A stretch of DNA of 39,303 bases from Marinilabilia rubra (GCF_003121985.1 NZ_QEWP01000027.1:1-39303), one strand, 5' to 3'. Numbered from the stretch's first letter, positions 28,097-35,966 are shown. Program-made: numbers and translations. The notes: generated by a model not told the origin, from the sequence alone.

Positions 28097-29965
28097 ATGG
28101 ATAGAAATTCGATAACAGGACTTTTACTGATTTTTGGCATTCTGGCCCTGTTCTGGTGGATGAACAAACCTTCGGATGAAGAGATGGCTGAACGTAAACG
28201 CCAGCTGGACTCAATAAACCGAGTTGAACAGTTGAGAGCGGAAGAAGCAGCCAAAACAAAAGAGGTTGAGGAAAGCAAAGAAGTCGCCGCGGAAGAGATT
28301 GAGAAACAAACCGCCCGCGACAGTGCTCGTCTTCAGGCAGCAGGAATCCTTGCTCCCTACATCAGGGGGAAACAGGAATTTACCACTCTTGAAAACGAGG
28401 AGATCAAGGTTACCCTTTCCAATCTCGGTGGACGCATTTACTCGGTAGAATTAAAGCAATACGAGACCCACGACGGAAAACCACTGATTCTCTTTGAAGG
28501 AGATAATAACCGTTATGGCTTCAATTTTACTTACAACACCAACATCTATAATACCAATGACCTGTATTTTGATGTTAAAAAAGCAGGCAGTAATTCTGTA
28601 ACTTTCGAGATTACAGGGCCTAACCGGGAGCGACTGGCAATGAGTTACAGCCTTACTGACGATGTTCATATGGTGGAACACCATATTGACTCCAGAAACC
28701 TGGGTAATAAATTTGCCACTCCCCGGAATGCTATTGATCTGGAATGGACCCAGGAAATGCCAGCCCAGGAAAAAGGGCGCCAGTTTGAGCAGCAGTACTC
28801 CGGTATTTACTACAAGTTTTTCCAGGATGAAGTGGATGACATTTCCGGTACCGGAAGTGACTCAGAAGATCTGCGAACGCCTTTGAAATGGATCGCCTTT
28901 AAAGACCAGTTCTTCAGTTCTATTCTGATTTCGGATGATAAATTATCAAGTGGTTTTGCAGAGTCAACAGCCCTTGAAGATGAAAACAGTCCATTTCTGC
29001 GCTTCAACAAGGCAGAGGCAGCCATTCCTTTCGATTTTGAGCAAAACGATGATGCGGCCATGCGGTTTTTCTTTGGCCCCAACCATTTTTACACGCTGAA
29101 CTCATATGAGGGACTGGATCTTCATGAGATATTACCGCTTGGATGGGGAATATTCGGTTGGATCAACCGCTATGTGGTCATCCCGGTATTTAACTTTCTG
29201 GATGGTTTTATAGGCAGTTACGGTATTATCATTCTGGTATTAACCATCATGATTAAAGTGGTATTGTTCCCACTTACTTACAAGTCGTACATGTCGACAG
29301 CTAAAATGAGGGTTCTGAAACCTCAGATTGATGAGATCAATGAGAAGATTCCTAAAGATAAAGCCATGGAACGCCAGCAGGCAACGATGGCGCTTTACCG
29401 GAAAGCGGGGGTTAACCCCATGGGCGGTTGTTTGCCGATGTTGTTGCAGATGCCTATTCTGATCGCCATGTTCCGGTTTTTCCCCAGTTCCATTGAGCTG
29501 CGTCAGGAAAGTTTCCTTTGGGCTACTGACTTGTCCACTTACGACAGCATCGTAGATCTGCCATTCAATATTCCGTTTTATGGGGATCACGTAAGTTTAT
29601 TTACCCTTTTGATGGCGGTAACCAATATTTTCTATACCCGCATCAATCAGGAAATGACTCAGTCATCTGCGCAAATGCCGGGAATGAAAGGCATGATGTA
29701 TATGATGCCCGTTATGTTTCTGTTCTTTTTTAACCAGTATGCATCAGGCCTTAGTTATTACTATTTCGTCTCCACGCTCATCACCATCGGACAAACCGTT
29801 CTGATTCGTCAGTTTGTAGATGAGAAAGCGATACTGGCAAAACTGAAGGCCAACCAAAAGAAACCGGCCAAGAAATCGAAATTCCAGGCCCGCCTGGAGG
29901 AGATGCAGAAGCAACAGGCACAGGTTCAGAAAGGAAAAGGGAAAAAGCCGGGAAAGAAGAAGTAG
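28097..29965 (+). CDS. yidC: Membrane protein insertase YidC
   Basis: YidC/Oxa1-type insertase (622 aa) that folds membrane proteins into the inner membrane, alone or with SecYEG. The N-terminal helix (about 5-22, LLLIFGILALFWWM) is followed by a charged coiled stretch and the large periplasmic beta domain (about 85-350). The Oxa1 core follows from about 355 with five helices, including IILVLTIMIKVVLFPLTYKS, GGCLPMLLQMPILIAMFRFF and the MPGMKGMMYMMPVMFLFFF helix split over 525-545. The tail is Lys-rich and basic, which can bind ribosomes. Functionally linked to YajC encoded elsewhere in the window. Confidence 0.96.
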   Translation: MDRNSITGLLLIFGILALFWWMNKPSDEEMAERKRQLDSINRVEQLRAEEAAKTKEVEESKEVAAEEIEKQTARDSARLQAAGILAPYIRGKQEFTTLENEEIKVTLSNLGGRIYSVELKQYETHDGKPLILFEGDNNRYGFNFTYNTNIYNTNDLYFDVKKAGSNSVTFEITGPNRERLAMSYSLTDDVHMVEHHIDSRNLGNKFATPRNAIDLEWTQEMPAQEKGRQFEQQYSGIYYKFFQDEVDDISGTGSDSEDLRTPLKWIAFKDQFFSSILISDDKLSSGFAESTALEDENSPFLRFNKAEAAIPFDFEQNDDAAMRFFFGPNHFYTLNSYEGLDLHEILPLGWGIFGWINRYVVIPVFNFLDGFIGSYGIIILVLTIMIKVVLFPLTYKSYMSTAKMRVLKPQIDEINEKIPKDKAMERQQATMALYRKAGVNPMGGCLPMLLQMPILIAMFRFFPSSIELRQESFLWATDLSTYDSIVDLPFNIPFYGDHVSLFTLLMAVTNIFYTRINQEMTQSSAQMPGMKGMMYMMPVMFLFFFNQYASGLSYYYFVSTLITIGQTVLIRQFVDEKAILAKLKANQKKPAKKSKFQARLEEMQKQQAQVQKGKGKKPGKKK

Positions 29966-30021
29966 TGGATAGAGAATAGTTAATAGTGCTTAGAGAGTTG
30001 TACGCAGTGCATAGTATTAAG

Positions 30022-30057
30022 AAAGAGGTTCATCATTTTGATGGGCCTCTTTTTTTT
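30022..30057 (+). terminator. Terminator of yidC
   Basis: AAAGAGGTTCATCA (30022-30035) pairs with TGATGGGCCTCTTT, including two G-T wobbles, with a 3-nt loop. It is followed by a long T-run to 30057. Located 57 bp after the stop codon. Confidence 0.85.
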
Positions 30058-30117
30058 GTAAAAACAGACTGGCTATAAGATTCATATTTCCTTATCTTTA
30101 ATTGGAGGTAATAATTA

Positions 30118-30195
30118 TCAATAGATCGTTAGACTTTAAGACACCTGCCTGATTTCAGTCAGACAAGATTTAAGGCAAATCATATAACACTGATA
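30118..30195 (+). repeat. Dispersed repeat copy R3
   Basis: Near-copy of R2 (10273-10345): CAATAGATCGTTAGAC, ACACCTGCCTGA, CAGTCAGACAAGATTTAAG and CAAATCATATAAC. As with R2, an identical 21-bp block follows about 60 bp downstream, just before a gene. Confidence 0.65.
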
Positions 30196-30253
30196 ATATG
30201 GACTTTACACCGAAAACTCCACCCTCGCAAGAGCTTAAACTTTAGACTCTTAT

Positions 30254-30274
30254 AAAAGTTTAACGGAGTATTGA
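30254..30274 (+). promoter_or_regulatory. Conserved 21-bp block upstream of the GyrI-like gene
   Basis: Identical to 10408-10428 (contains AGTTTAACGGAGTATTGA) and at nearly the same distance from the next ATG (30 bp here, 29 bp there). Possible shared 5' control element, or the end of a repeat unit. Confidence 0.45.
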
Positions 30275-30304
30275 ATTACCAGAAAATTAAAAAAAAGAAA
30301 TATC

Positions 30305-30784
30305 ATGCAATCAGAAAAATGTTGCCCCAAATTTGATCCTGCCCCCTGGCAGGAGAAAAGGTTTGACTGGCATGATAAATTATTTGTCAAAGACCACGTC
30401 TTCACATTGTTTTATATGCCAATAACCTTTGGGCGAACCGTTAAGCGCATGTTAAAAAAACTTGAAGCCTCGGATGCCACATGCCAGGACAACATGATAC
30501 TCTCGGATCATACTTCAAAATGGAACATGGATCTTTACATGGCTGTGGACAAACCTCTTAAAGATGCAGAAAACGTAACTTTTAACGGGCACATGCTGAG
30601 TAAAGTTTACGAAGGGCCATACAAAGATACCGGTAAATGGTGCAACGATTTTGAAACATTTGCGGGTGAGCACAAACTGAATATTAATCAATGGTTTATG
30701 TGGTACACCACATGTCCAAAATGCGCCAAAAAGTATGGGAAAAACTATGTCGCCATTCTTGGGAAAACCAATTACTTATTATGA
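30305..30784 (+). CDS. GyrI-like small-molecule-binding protein
   Basis: A 159-aa cytosolic protein that resembles, from memory, short Bacteroidota proteins often labelled 'hydrolase' without support. The segment KVYEGPYKDTGKWCNDF (about 102-118) is the usual signature of the GyrI-like fold, which binds small ligands. The N-terminus has a CC pair (MQSEKCCPKFDP), and a TTCPKCAKKYGKNYVA motif (about 138) carries a CxxC that might bind metal or be redox active. The last codons overlap the start of the next gene by four bases (ATGA), so the two are translationally coupled. The R3 repeat and the shared 21-bp block lie upstream. Ligand unknown. Confidence 0.65.
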   Translation: MQSEKCCPKFDPAPWQEKRFDWHDKLFVKDHVFTLFYMPITFGRTVKRMLKKLEASDATCQDNMILSDHTSKWNMDLYMAVDKPLKDAENVTFNGHMLSKVYEGPYKDTGKWCNDFETFAGEHKLNINQWFMWYTTCPKCAKKYGKNYVAILGKTNYLL

Positions 30785-31044
30785 ATACGTTGTTTCCCAT
30801 TAAGGTAAAATGCTATTCAGGGCACAAAGCTGACGAGACACCACTGAGTTTCATCTTTCACGATATGAAGTTTGAAATAATTGAGGTGACAGATCGGTGG
30901 TATCAAGCAGAATATTCACCCAACACCCAACCAGCCAACTATTTTAAGGTAAAGACAAAAGACCGGAAGAATTTCATGATCAAACATCAGAAAAATACGG
31001 ATGAGTGGTTTCTTTTGGTTCATGGGGAGACTATCCATTTGTAG
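30781..31044 (+). CDS. Small conserved hypothetical protein
   Basis: An 87-aa, beta-rich soluble protein without signal or membrane segments. The pattern KVKCYSGHKADETPLSF, then KFEIIEVTDRWYQ, then NYFKVKTKDRKNFMIKHQ and EWFLLVHG resembles the small DUF6504-like family of single-domain proteins (from memory, unsure). I use the ATG at 30781, because it overlaps the upstream stop as ATGA; an in-frame ATG at 30691 would lie deep inside the upstream gene. Probably co-expressed with the GyrI-like protein. Confidence 0.6.
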   Translation: MNTLFPIKVKCYSGHKADETPLSFIFHDMKFEIIEVTDRWYQAEYSPNTQPANYFKVKTKDRKNFMIKHQKNTDEWFLLVHGETIHL

Positions 31045-31081
31045 GGGGATGGTAAGGGTAGACTCCCCCTTTGCTACCCTT
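31043..31081 (+). terminator. Possible terminator hairpins after the small gene
   Basis: Two mutually exclusive hairpins: AGGGGGA/TCCCCCT (31043-31049 with 31064-31070, then TTT) and AAGGGTAG/CTACCCTT (31054-31061 with 31074-31081). The T-run is short, so this is a weak call. Confidence 0.35.
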
Positions 31082-31160
31082 GCTTCATCCACTTATCAAG
31101 AATTCAACCACATACATGATTCGTCCCTGTTTCGAGACAGCGTTGCATCTGTTTCGTTAT

Positions 31161-31250
31161 AAAGTCATATTAAACTCAATTCAAAGTCGTATTAAAGTCA
31201 TATTAAATTCAATTTTAATAGTATTTAATATGACTTTGTTATGACTTAAT
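31161..31250. repeat. Nested direct and inverted repeats upstream of the recombinase
   Basis: AAAGTCATATTAAA occurs at 31161 and 31194, with a variant AAAGTCGTATTAAAG at 31183. AAAGTCATATTAAAT (31194-31208) is a perfect 15-bp inverted repeat of 31223-31237. The array is about 90 bp long and very AT-rich. It could be recombinase binding sites, an operator, or the edge of a mobile segment. The rest of the 31045-31484 gap has no gene. Confidence 0.5.
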
Positions 31251-31320
31251 AATGTGTAAAAAAAATATTTGAAGTTAACCTGCCCCGAAGTTGGTACAAC
31301 CCGGTTCGGGAACTGACATC

Positions 31321-31345
31321 ATGAGAAAGCGGCTTTCTCATTTTT
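31321..31345 (+). terminator. Intrinsic terminator upstream of the recombinase
   Basis: ATGAGAAAG (31321-31329), loop CGG, CTTTCTCAT (31333-31341), then Ts. No ORF ends nearby, so either transcription from the small-gene operon runs to here, or a short untranslated RNA ends here. The sequence just upstream has a CCCGGTTCGGG mini-hairpin. Confidence 0.65.
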
Positions 31346-31420
31346 GACCATGGAAAATACCCTAAAGAAAGTTGTGGAATAAAACTAAACAGTCCATTTG
31401 GAAAATACTCATTTTGTTAA

Positions 31421-31451
31421 TTGTGTTTGACAAAATATTATCATATATTTG
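31421..31451 (+). promoter_or_regulatory. Promoter of the tyrosine recombinase
   Basis: TTG (31421-31423), 20-bp spacer, TATATTTG (31444-31451). Transcription would start near 31458. This decides the start codon: the TTG at 31449 lies inside the -7 box, so translation must begin at ATG 31485. Confidence 0.6.
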
Positions 31452-31484
31452 ATAAAACAAACCAAAACACCTTCAACCAATTCA

Positions 31485-33560
31485 ATGTCCCGGCTAACCA
31501 TATACCCGATCGAACACCGAAACGAAAAGCGCATTGCTCTCGATTTTGACGCTTTTCCCTGTAAGGAGCTGGATCAAATTACCAGAGATTTACCGGGACG
31601 CAAGTTCAGCGCATCCAAAAAGTTATGGCACATACCTCTCGAGGAGGGTTATCAGGAAAACCTAAAAAAGGCATTTGAAAATGTTCCTCATTTGATTGAG
31701 CTTGTTTTCAGCGAAGAACAAGCTCCTGACCACAAACCTGTAAGTTCACCTCCCCCTCCCCTACTTGAAAAAATTCATTCACAAAAGGTTAACATCAGAA
31801 TAAATAAAGCCGGGAAAAAATTCTATGTAGATCATGGATATTGTCCAAAGCTGTTTGAGGTGTTTAATAATTTAGAGGAAGGTTTTTGGTCGAAAAAAAA
31901 CAAAAACTGGATTTTCAGTGGCGATAATCAACTTTACCTTAAAGTTGTCAAAATCATTGAGAAAAACGGTTATCAATGGGAAAAAAAGTTGGTTGGACCT
32001 GCGATCACTAACCACGAAAAGTCACAAATTGATGTTCCAAAGACTGAAAAGATTCATCTAAGTCAGACACAGCATAAAATTCTAAATCATTACAACAACA
32101 CACTCCTGTTAAAGCGATTAAGCAAACGGACCGGTGAGATCTACAGAGGTTTTTTCATTCGTTTCCTGAAAGACCACGAAACCAAAGAAATTCCATCTCT
32201 CACCTATCAGGAGTTGTTTAATTATATCAAAGGACTGTCGGGTATATTGAGTGATACAGCCCTTAATCAGACTATAGCCGCCATTAAATTTTACTACGAG
32301 CGCACATTGGGAAGGGATAAAATGTTTTTTTACCTCACCGAAAAGAATCCGGTAAAAAAGAGTTTACTGTTTTTGCCTTTCCAGGAATTAGAGACACTCA
32401 TAGAGCGGATCGATTCTCCCGGTGACCGGCTCTTGATTTTCCTGGTTTATCATGCCAATGCAAGATTATCGGAAATTTGTGCTTTGCCAAAAAATGGAGA
32501 GCCCTTGTTTAACAACAAATTTCGTTTGCCGGGGAATGACCCGGATGCATATCATTATCTTCACAATCTAGTTAAAGAATGTGATTTAAGGCATAAAAAC
32601 CAAACCCATTTATTTGAATTCAGGAACAAGGCTCATTCCATTGAAACCCTTAAAGGCAAGCTTTACAGAATTTTGCAAAGGTACCGATTAAGGGAAATTT
32701 ATGAAAAGCAGTATGAGTTGATTCTGAATAAAACCACTTACAGTGCCAAAACCAAACGAATGTACCTGGGAACTTTCATGAAGTTTCTGGCACATTTCAA
32801 TTTCAAACATCCTTCCTTTATTTCAGAGGAAGAGATTAAGGAGTACATGATTTTGCATCGAGAGAAGTCCTCGTCACATCAGGATAACCTGGTTAACTCT
32901 TTCAAATTCTTTTTTGAGCGCGTACACAACCACACCCTTTCTGATAAATATGTGATGAGGCCACGCAGAGGATTTCACCTGCCCGACTATTTAAGCCGAC
33001 AGGAAATCAGTGCAATGCTCAGGACCACTGACAATATTAAGCATCAACTTTTCGTGGCCATCGGATATTCCGCCGGTTTACGCCGCCGAGAGATCCAAAA
33101 TCTCAAAATCGCAGATGTTGACTTAAAGAACAACCGGCTCTTTATCAAGAACTCCAAGGGTCAAAAGGACAGATATTCCCTATTCTCCCAACACCTGCAT
33201 AACCTGTTAGAGACCTACCTGAAAAAAATGCAACCCAAAGTTTATCTTTTTGAGGGCAACAGGCCGGGCCTCCAATACAGTGCCACCAGCATGTCAAATG
33301 TAATGAAGAGAATGGCAAAAGCAGCCGGCATTCAACGAAAAGTTCACCTCCACATGCTGCGCCATTCATTTGCCACCCATTTGCTGGAAGATGGAAAAGA
33401 CATCAGATATGTTCAGGAGTTACTTGGCCACAGAAGTATAAAAACCACAGAGATATACACACACATTATCAGCGATGCATTGTTAAATGTGTCGAGTCCA
33501 TTTGACAAAATGGTTTCAGAAACTGGCTTTTTACGACCAGAAAACCGGCCACCTCCCTAA
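31485..33560 (+). CDS. Large tyrosine recombinase with duplicated architecture
   Basis: A 691-aa site-specific recombinase. Residues 1-75 and about 100-170 are two similar small modules of the kind seen ahead of many Bacteroidota recombinases (LPGRKFSASKKLWHIP in the first, a GFWSKKNKNWIF echo in the second). A first SAM-like core-binding domain (about 190-280) leads into a degenerate catalytic domain keeping only an ARLSE arginine box (Arg327). A second core-binding domain (about 405-490) is followed by a complete catalytic domain with Arg533, Lys558, His623, Arg626, His649 and nucleophile Tyr658. Lys-to-His spacing is 65, close to XerD (72, from memory) and unlike IntI (about 106). So it lacks the IntI-specific insertion. 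It lies directly upstream of an attC-like cassette array, in the same orientation. Confidence 0.85.
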   Translation: MSRLTIYPIEHRNEKRIALDFDAFPCKELDQITRDLPGRKFSASKKLWHIPLEEGYQENLKKAFENVPHLIELVFSEEQAPDHKPVSSPPPPLLEKIHSQKVNIRINKAGKKFYVDHGYCPKLFEVFNNLEEGFWSKKNKNWIFSGDNQLYLKVVKIIEKNGYQWEKKLVGPAITNHEKSQIDVPKTEKIHLSQTQHKILNHYNNTLLLKRLSKRTGEIYRGFFIRFLKDHETKEIPSLTYQELFNYIKGLSGILSDTALNQTIAAIKFYYERTLGRDKMFFYLTEKNPVKKSLLFLPFQELETLIERIDSPGDRLLIFLVYHANARLSEICALPKNGEPLFNNKFRLPGNDPDAYHYLHNLVKECDLRHKNQTHLFEFRNKAHSIETLKGKLYRILQRYRLREIYEKQYELILNKTTYSAKTKRMYLGTFMKFLAHFNFKHPSFISEEEIKEYMILHREKSSSHQDNLVNSFKFFFERVHNHTLSDKYVMRPRRGFHLPDYLSRQEISAMLRTTDNIKHQLFVAIGYSAGLRRREIQNLKIADVDLKNNRLFIKNSKGQKDRYSLFSQHLHNLLETYLKKMQPKVYLFEGNRPGLQYSATSMSNVMKRMAKAAGIQRKVHLHMLRHSFATHLLEDGKDIRYVQELLGHRSIKTTEIYTHIISDALLNVSSPFDKMVSETGFLRPENRPPP

Positions 33561-33646
33561 TAACTGAACTGATGGGATTATAAATATCGCCTTTGAGAAA
33601 AAGGGAAACAGAAAAGTATTACCCTGACTTTTGATTTATTGAAAAC

Positions 33647-33680
33647 TTGAATGAAAAGATTAAAATAATTAATATATTTG
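33647..33680 (+). promoter_or_regulatory. Candidate cassette promoter (Pc-like)
   Basis: TTG (33647-33649) and TATATTTG (33673-33680), spacer 23 bp, slightly long. It lies between the recombinase stop and the first cassette junction and points into the array. The rest of 33561-33850 has no gene. Confidence 0.35.
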
Positions 33681-33841
33681 AATGTTATGAAATAAAAATT
33701 CACCAAACCCCACAATAAATGCCTTCTAAAAAGTACAAGATTTATCCGACAAAGGAATATAGCCTTTTTATAAATAAAATCGTTAAATCAATCACTTGGG
33801 GCTAAAAAACAACAGCAACATAATAGATATAAACACAATGT

Positions 33842-33862
33842 CACTATAGGGACGTTATGGGC
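33842..33862 (+). other. attI-like first junction of the cassette array
   Basis: CACTATAGGGACGTT ending at 33856 resembles the right end of the downstream repeats (CATATAGCCGGGACGTT) and carries the GTT (33854-33856) at which the first cassette begins. No full attC-like left arm is present upstream, as expected of a primary attI site rather than an attC. The bases after GTT (ATGGGC) belong to cassette 1. Confidence 0.55.
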
Positions 33863-33901
33863 AAGGGCAACGAAATACCTACAACCAAAAACAACTTGAT
33901 T

Positions 33902-34126
33902 ATGAAAAAGACTAAAAAAATATTGCTCTTAATTTTTGTGAAACTAATAATAGGAGCAACTATATTTCCTCTTATGGACTGGATGATTAATTCTGAAAAA
34001 CCAATAATTAACGAAGGAACTTATAGTGCATATATTGGATTCGCAATTTTTATTATTGGAGAAACTATTTGGAATATTTCTAATCGAAAGAATAAAATGC
34101 TTGAAACGAGAACAAACCTTAAATAA
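33902..34126 (+). CDS. Small membrane protein, cassette 1
   Basis: A 74-aa protein of no recognised family, with two hydrophobic helices at about 6-25 and 42-60 and a basic C-terminal tail. I use the ATG at 33902 (MKKTKKILLL). The in-frame ATG at 33857 lies in the recombination junction itself, where the sequence would change with every insertion. It is the first gene of cassette 1 and is AT-rich compared with the core genome. Function unknown. Confidence 0.55.
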   Translation: MKKTKKILLLIFVKLIIGATIFPLMDWMINSEKPIINEGTYSAYIGFAIFIIGETIWNISNRKNKMLETRTNLK

Positions 34127-34188
34127 AAGAATCTTTTTGTTTTGAGATTATGTCTATTTCATTTACAACTTAATTAACAAACGTTTAT

Positions 34189-34704
34189 ATGAGAAAAATT
34201 AATAGAATTTACTTAAAGCTCTTTCTAATTTATGGTTTAACCTTCGGATTGTTAATGACTTTATGGGATTATCTGGATGAAGGCGAAATAGATATCATAA
34301 AATTAATATTTATGACCGTATTTTTTGGTGGATTTATGTCATGGACAACTATTAAGAATTTAAAAAAGACAAAAATAAAGGCAAATGGTAAAAATGAATT
34401 GAATGAAGAGGATTTCAAGGCAACCCAAGTAAAGTATATTCCTAAAATAATAACATTAGATAGTGCCTTTGAAAGACTTAAAAAATATGACATAGAAAAT
34501 AGTTGGCATTTAAAAATCAATAATTCAAGAATTGAAGGAAAAACAAAAATCTCGTGGATATCATGGGGTGAAAAAATTCTCATTAGTTTTTTAAATGATA
34601 AAATTGAGATTATGAGTAAACCAAGATTAAAAACACAGATGATTGATACAGGAAAAAATAGACAAAATATTGAATTGATTAGCCATATATTGAATGAGGA
34701 ATAA
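34189..34704 (+). CDS. Hypothetical membrane protein, cassette 1
   Basis: A 171-aa protein with two N-terminal transmembrane helices (about 9-27 and 36-54) and a cytosolic domain of about 110 residues. That domain contains LKKYDIENSWHLKIN, a WISWGEKI turn and a SKPRLKTQMIDTGKN segment. This C-terminal pattern recalls small PH-like membrane-associated domains, but I cannot name a family. It follows the small membrane gene by 62 bp and ends six bases before the first attC-like repeat, the tight packing typical of cassette genes. Confidence 0.65.
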   Translation: MRKINRIYLKLFLIYGLTFGLLMTLWDYLDEGEIDIIKLIFMTVFFGGFMSWTTIKNLKKTKIKANGKNELNEEDFKATQVKYIPKIITLDSAFERLKKYDIENSWHLKINNSRIEGKTKISWISWGEKILISFLNDKIEIMSKPRLKTQMIDTGKNRQNIELISHILNEE

Positions 34705-34709
34705 CCCCA

Positions 34710-34850
34710 GCCCATAACAAAGCTATATACGCCAGCCGTGGCATCCACAGCATATTGAGAGTTTTGTATTACCCAAAACCACGCGTTCAAGCTGATAAAG
34801 TCACAGCGGGTCTGAAACCACGCCCAGGCGCATATAGCCGGAACGTTGCC
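34710..34850 (+). repeat. attC-like site A (end of cassette 1)
   Basis: From AAC (34716-34718) to GTT (34845-34847) is 132 bp. Inner arms GCTATATACGCC (34722-34733) and GGCGCATATAGC (34827-34838) pair over 12 bp with one mismatch that is G-T on the bottom strand. Spacers are AAA on the left and CGGAAC-like on the right. A central GTTTTG/CAAAAC stem forms the tip. It matches site B with about 12 differences by hand alignment. Confidence 0.85.
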
Positions 34851-35085
34851 GGTCAGTTTAAGTGCGAACAGATAGAGCGATAGAATTTTTTGGTAAATTT
34901 GAAAGAAGAATATTAGAAATTTTTTAAATAATTTTGAATTTTGACAAATTTTAAATCGGACTTAAATATGAAATTTAAAAATCTGATTTTAAACACAATA
35001 CAATCTCTCAAACCTAGTGGATTTTTAACGCTTCTTATTTGACGTTATAGTATCACTATTTAACCCTATAAAAAAAAGCATAATT

Positions 35086-35589
35086 ATGAGTAAAATTCAA
35101 AAAGAATGGGCAACTGAGAAACTGAAAAAATTAAGGTCAGTATCTGTTAACTATTCAATACAAGAAAAAGAAAAAATAAAATTCATCTATTTGAGAAACC
35201 TTCTTGAAAAATTACCAAAATTGGAGATTGATAAAGATGATATCCTTATTAAGGAAATCGCAGTTTTGATTGATAAATTACCACCTTACAACTTTGAGGA
35301 ACTTGATTATAAAAGTTATTTATCGAAATTCAACGATTTAGAATATTTGGTTAAGAAAAGACTCAATCTTATTCCACACAATAAACATAATATTAAATCA
35401 ATAGATACATTTTCTATTGAAAGAATTGTTGGGTATATATTTATTGGGATAATTGTTTCTTTTTCTATTCTGTTTTTTAAAAGAACAATACTAATTATTG
35501 CGCTAGCAGTCCCGTTAAGCATAGTTGTTAGTAAAATGATTGATATTTACCTTTACAAAAAAGCTAAAAAAGATAATAGAGTAATATAA
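35086..35589 (+). CDS. Hypothetical membrane protein, cassette 2
   Basis: A 167-aa protein with a charged, helical N-terminal domain (about 1-105, Lys/Glu/Leu-rich) and two C-terminal transmembrane helices (about 112-130 and 133-152) ending in a basic tail. No family recognised. It is the only gene of cassette 2, preceded by about 235 bp of AT-rich non-coding DNA with an unpaired -7-like TAATTTTG (34929-34936). It ends six bases before the pairing part of site B. Soluble head plus hairpin membrane anchor is all that can be said. Confidence 0.6.
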   Translation: MSKIQKEWATEKLKKLRSVSVNYSIQEKEKIKFIYLRNLLEKLPKLEIDKDDILIKEIAVLIDKLPPYNFEELDYKSYLSKFNDLEYLVKKRLNLIPHNKHNIKSIDTFSIERIVGYIFIGIIVSFSILFFKRTILIIALAVPLSIVVSKMIDIYLYKKAKKDNRVI

Positions 35590-35595
35590 AACCGA

Positions 35596-35739
35596 ACCGG
35601 CAACAAAGCTATATACGCCAGTCGTGGCATCCACAGCATATTGAGGGTTTCGTATTCCCCTCAACCATGCGTTCAAGCTGATAAATCCATAGCTGGTCTG
35701 AAACCACGCCCAGGCGCATATAGCCGGGACGTTGCCAAA
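35596..35739 (+). repeat. attC-like site B (end of cassette 2)
   Basis: 132 bp from AAC (35602-35604) to GTT (35731-35733). The arms GCTATATACGCC (35608-35619) and GGCGCATATAGC (35713-35724) are the same as in site A. The tip differs: TTGAGGG/CCCTCAA here. So the arms are conserved while the tip changes with compensating bases, as in attC sites. Confidence 0.85.
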
Positions 35740-35766
35740 AATTAAAAACCAATTAATATTGCAATT

Positions 35767-35955
35767 ATGAATTTACACAACAATGAACTAGTAACATTAT
35801 TGGGAATCTTAATCATGATTATCCCTAATCTAATCGTACTCGCATTTATTTTCATATTATACAAAAAAAGAAAGGAAGCGGACGAGAAACAAAATCAAAT
35901 CTTAAACCGATTAGAGTCTATTTCTAATCAAATAAATTCAATTATAAACTCTTAA
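35767..35955 (+). CDS. Small single-span membrane protein, cassette 3
   Basis: A 62-aa protein with one transmembrane helix (about 8-31) and a short cytosolic coiled coil (KRKEADEKQNQILNRLESIS, about 34-53). No family recognised. It is the first gene of the four-gene cassette 3, 11 bp upstream of the Cys-rich peptide gene, so co-expression is likely. It could be a small regulatory or assembly subunit for the exported peptide, which is speculation. Confidence 0.55.
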   Translation: MNLHNNELVTLLGILIMIIPNLIVLAFIFILYKKRKEADEKQNQILNRLESISNQINSIINS

Positions 35956-35966
35956 ATTTTAATTTC

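Noticed and set aside
31285-31345. tRNA-like or tmRNA-like element around CCCGGTTCGGG
   Set aside because: There is a T-arm-like mini-hairpin but no acceptor stem, anticodon arm or CCA; only the following terminator is supported.
31449-31484. Upstream TTG start for the recombinase, adding 12 residues
   Set aside because: The TTG is part of the TATATTTG -7 box of a well-spaced promoter, so it cannot be in the mRNA.
31485-33560. Calling the recombinase a true integron integrase IntI
   Set aside because: The stretch between the catalytic Lys and HxxR is XerD-like in length and lacks the additional IntI region; only its position suggests integron function.
34269-34790. 173-aa open frame antisense to the cassette 1 gene
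   Set aside because: It begins inside attC-like site A and overlaps a better gene on the plus strand.
35036-35050. A further attC junction at TTTGACGTTATAG inside cassette 2
   Set aside because: It has the ACGTT word but no arms, no left AAC box and no complementary partner; chance or a decayed remnant.
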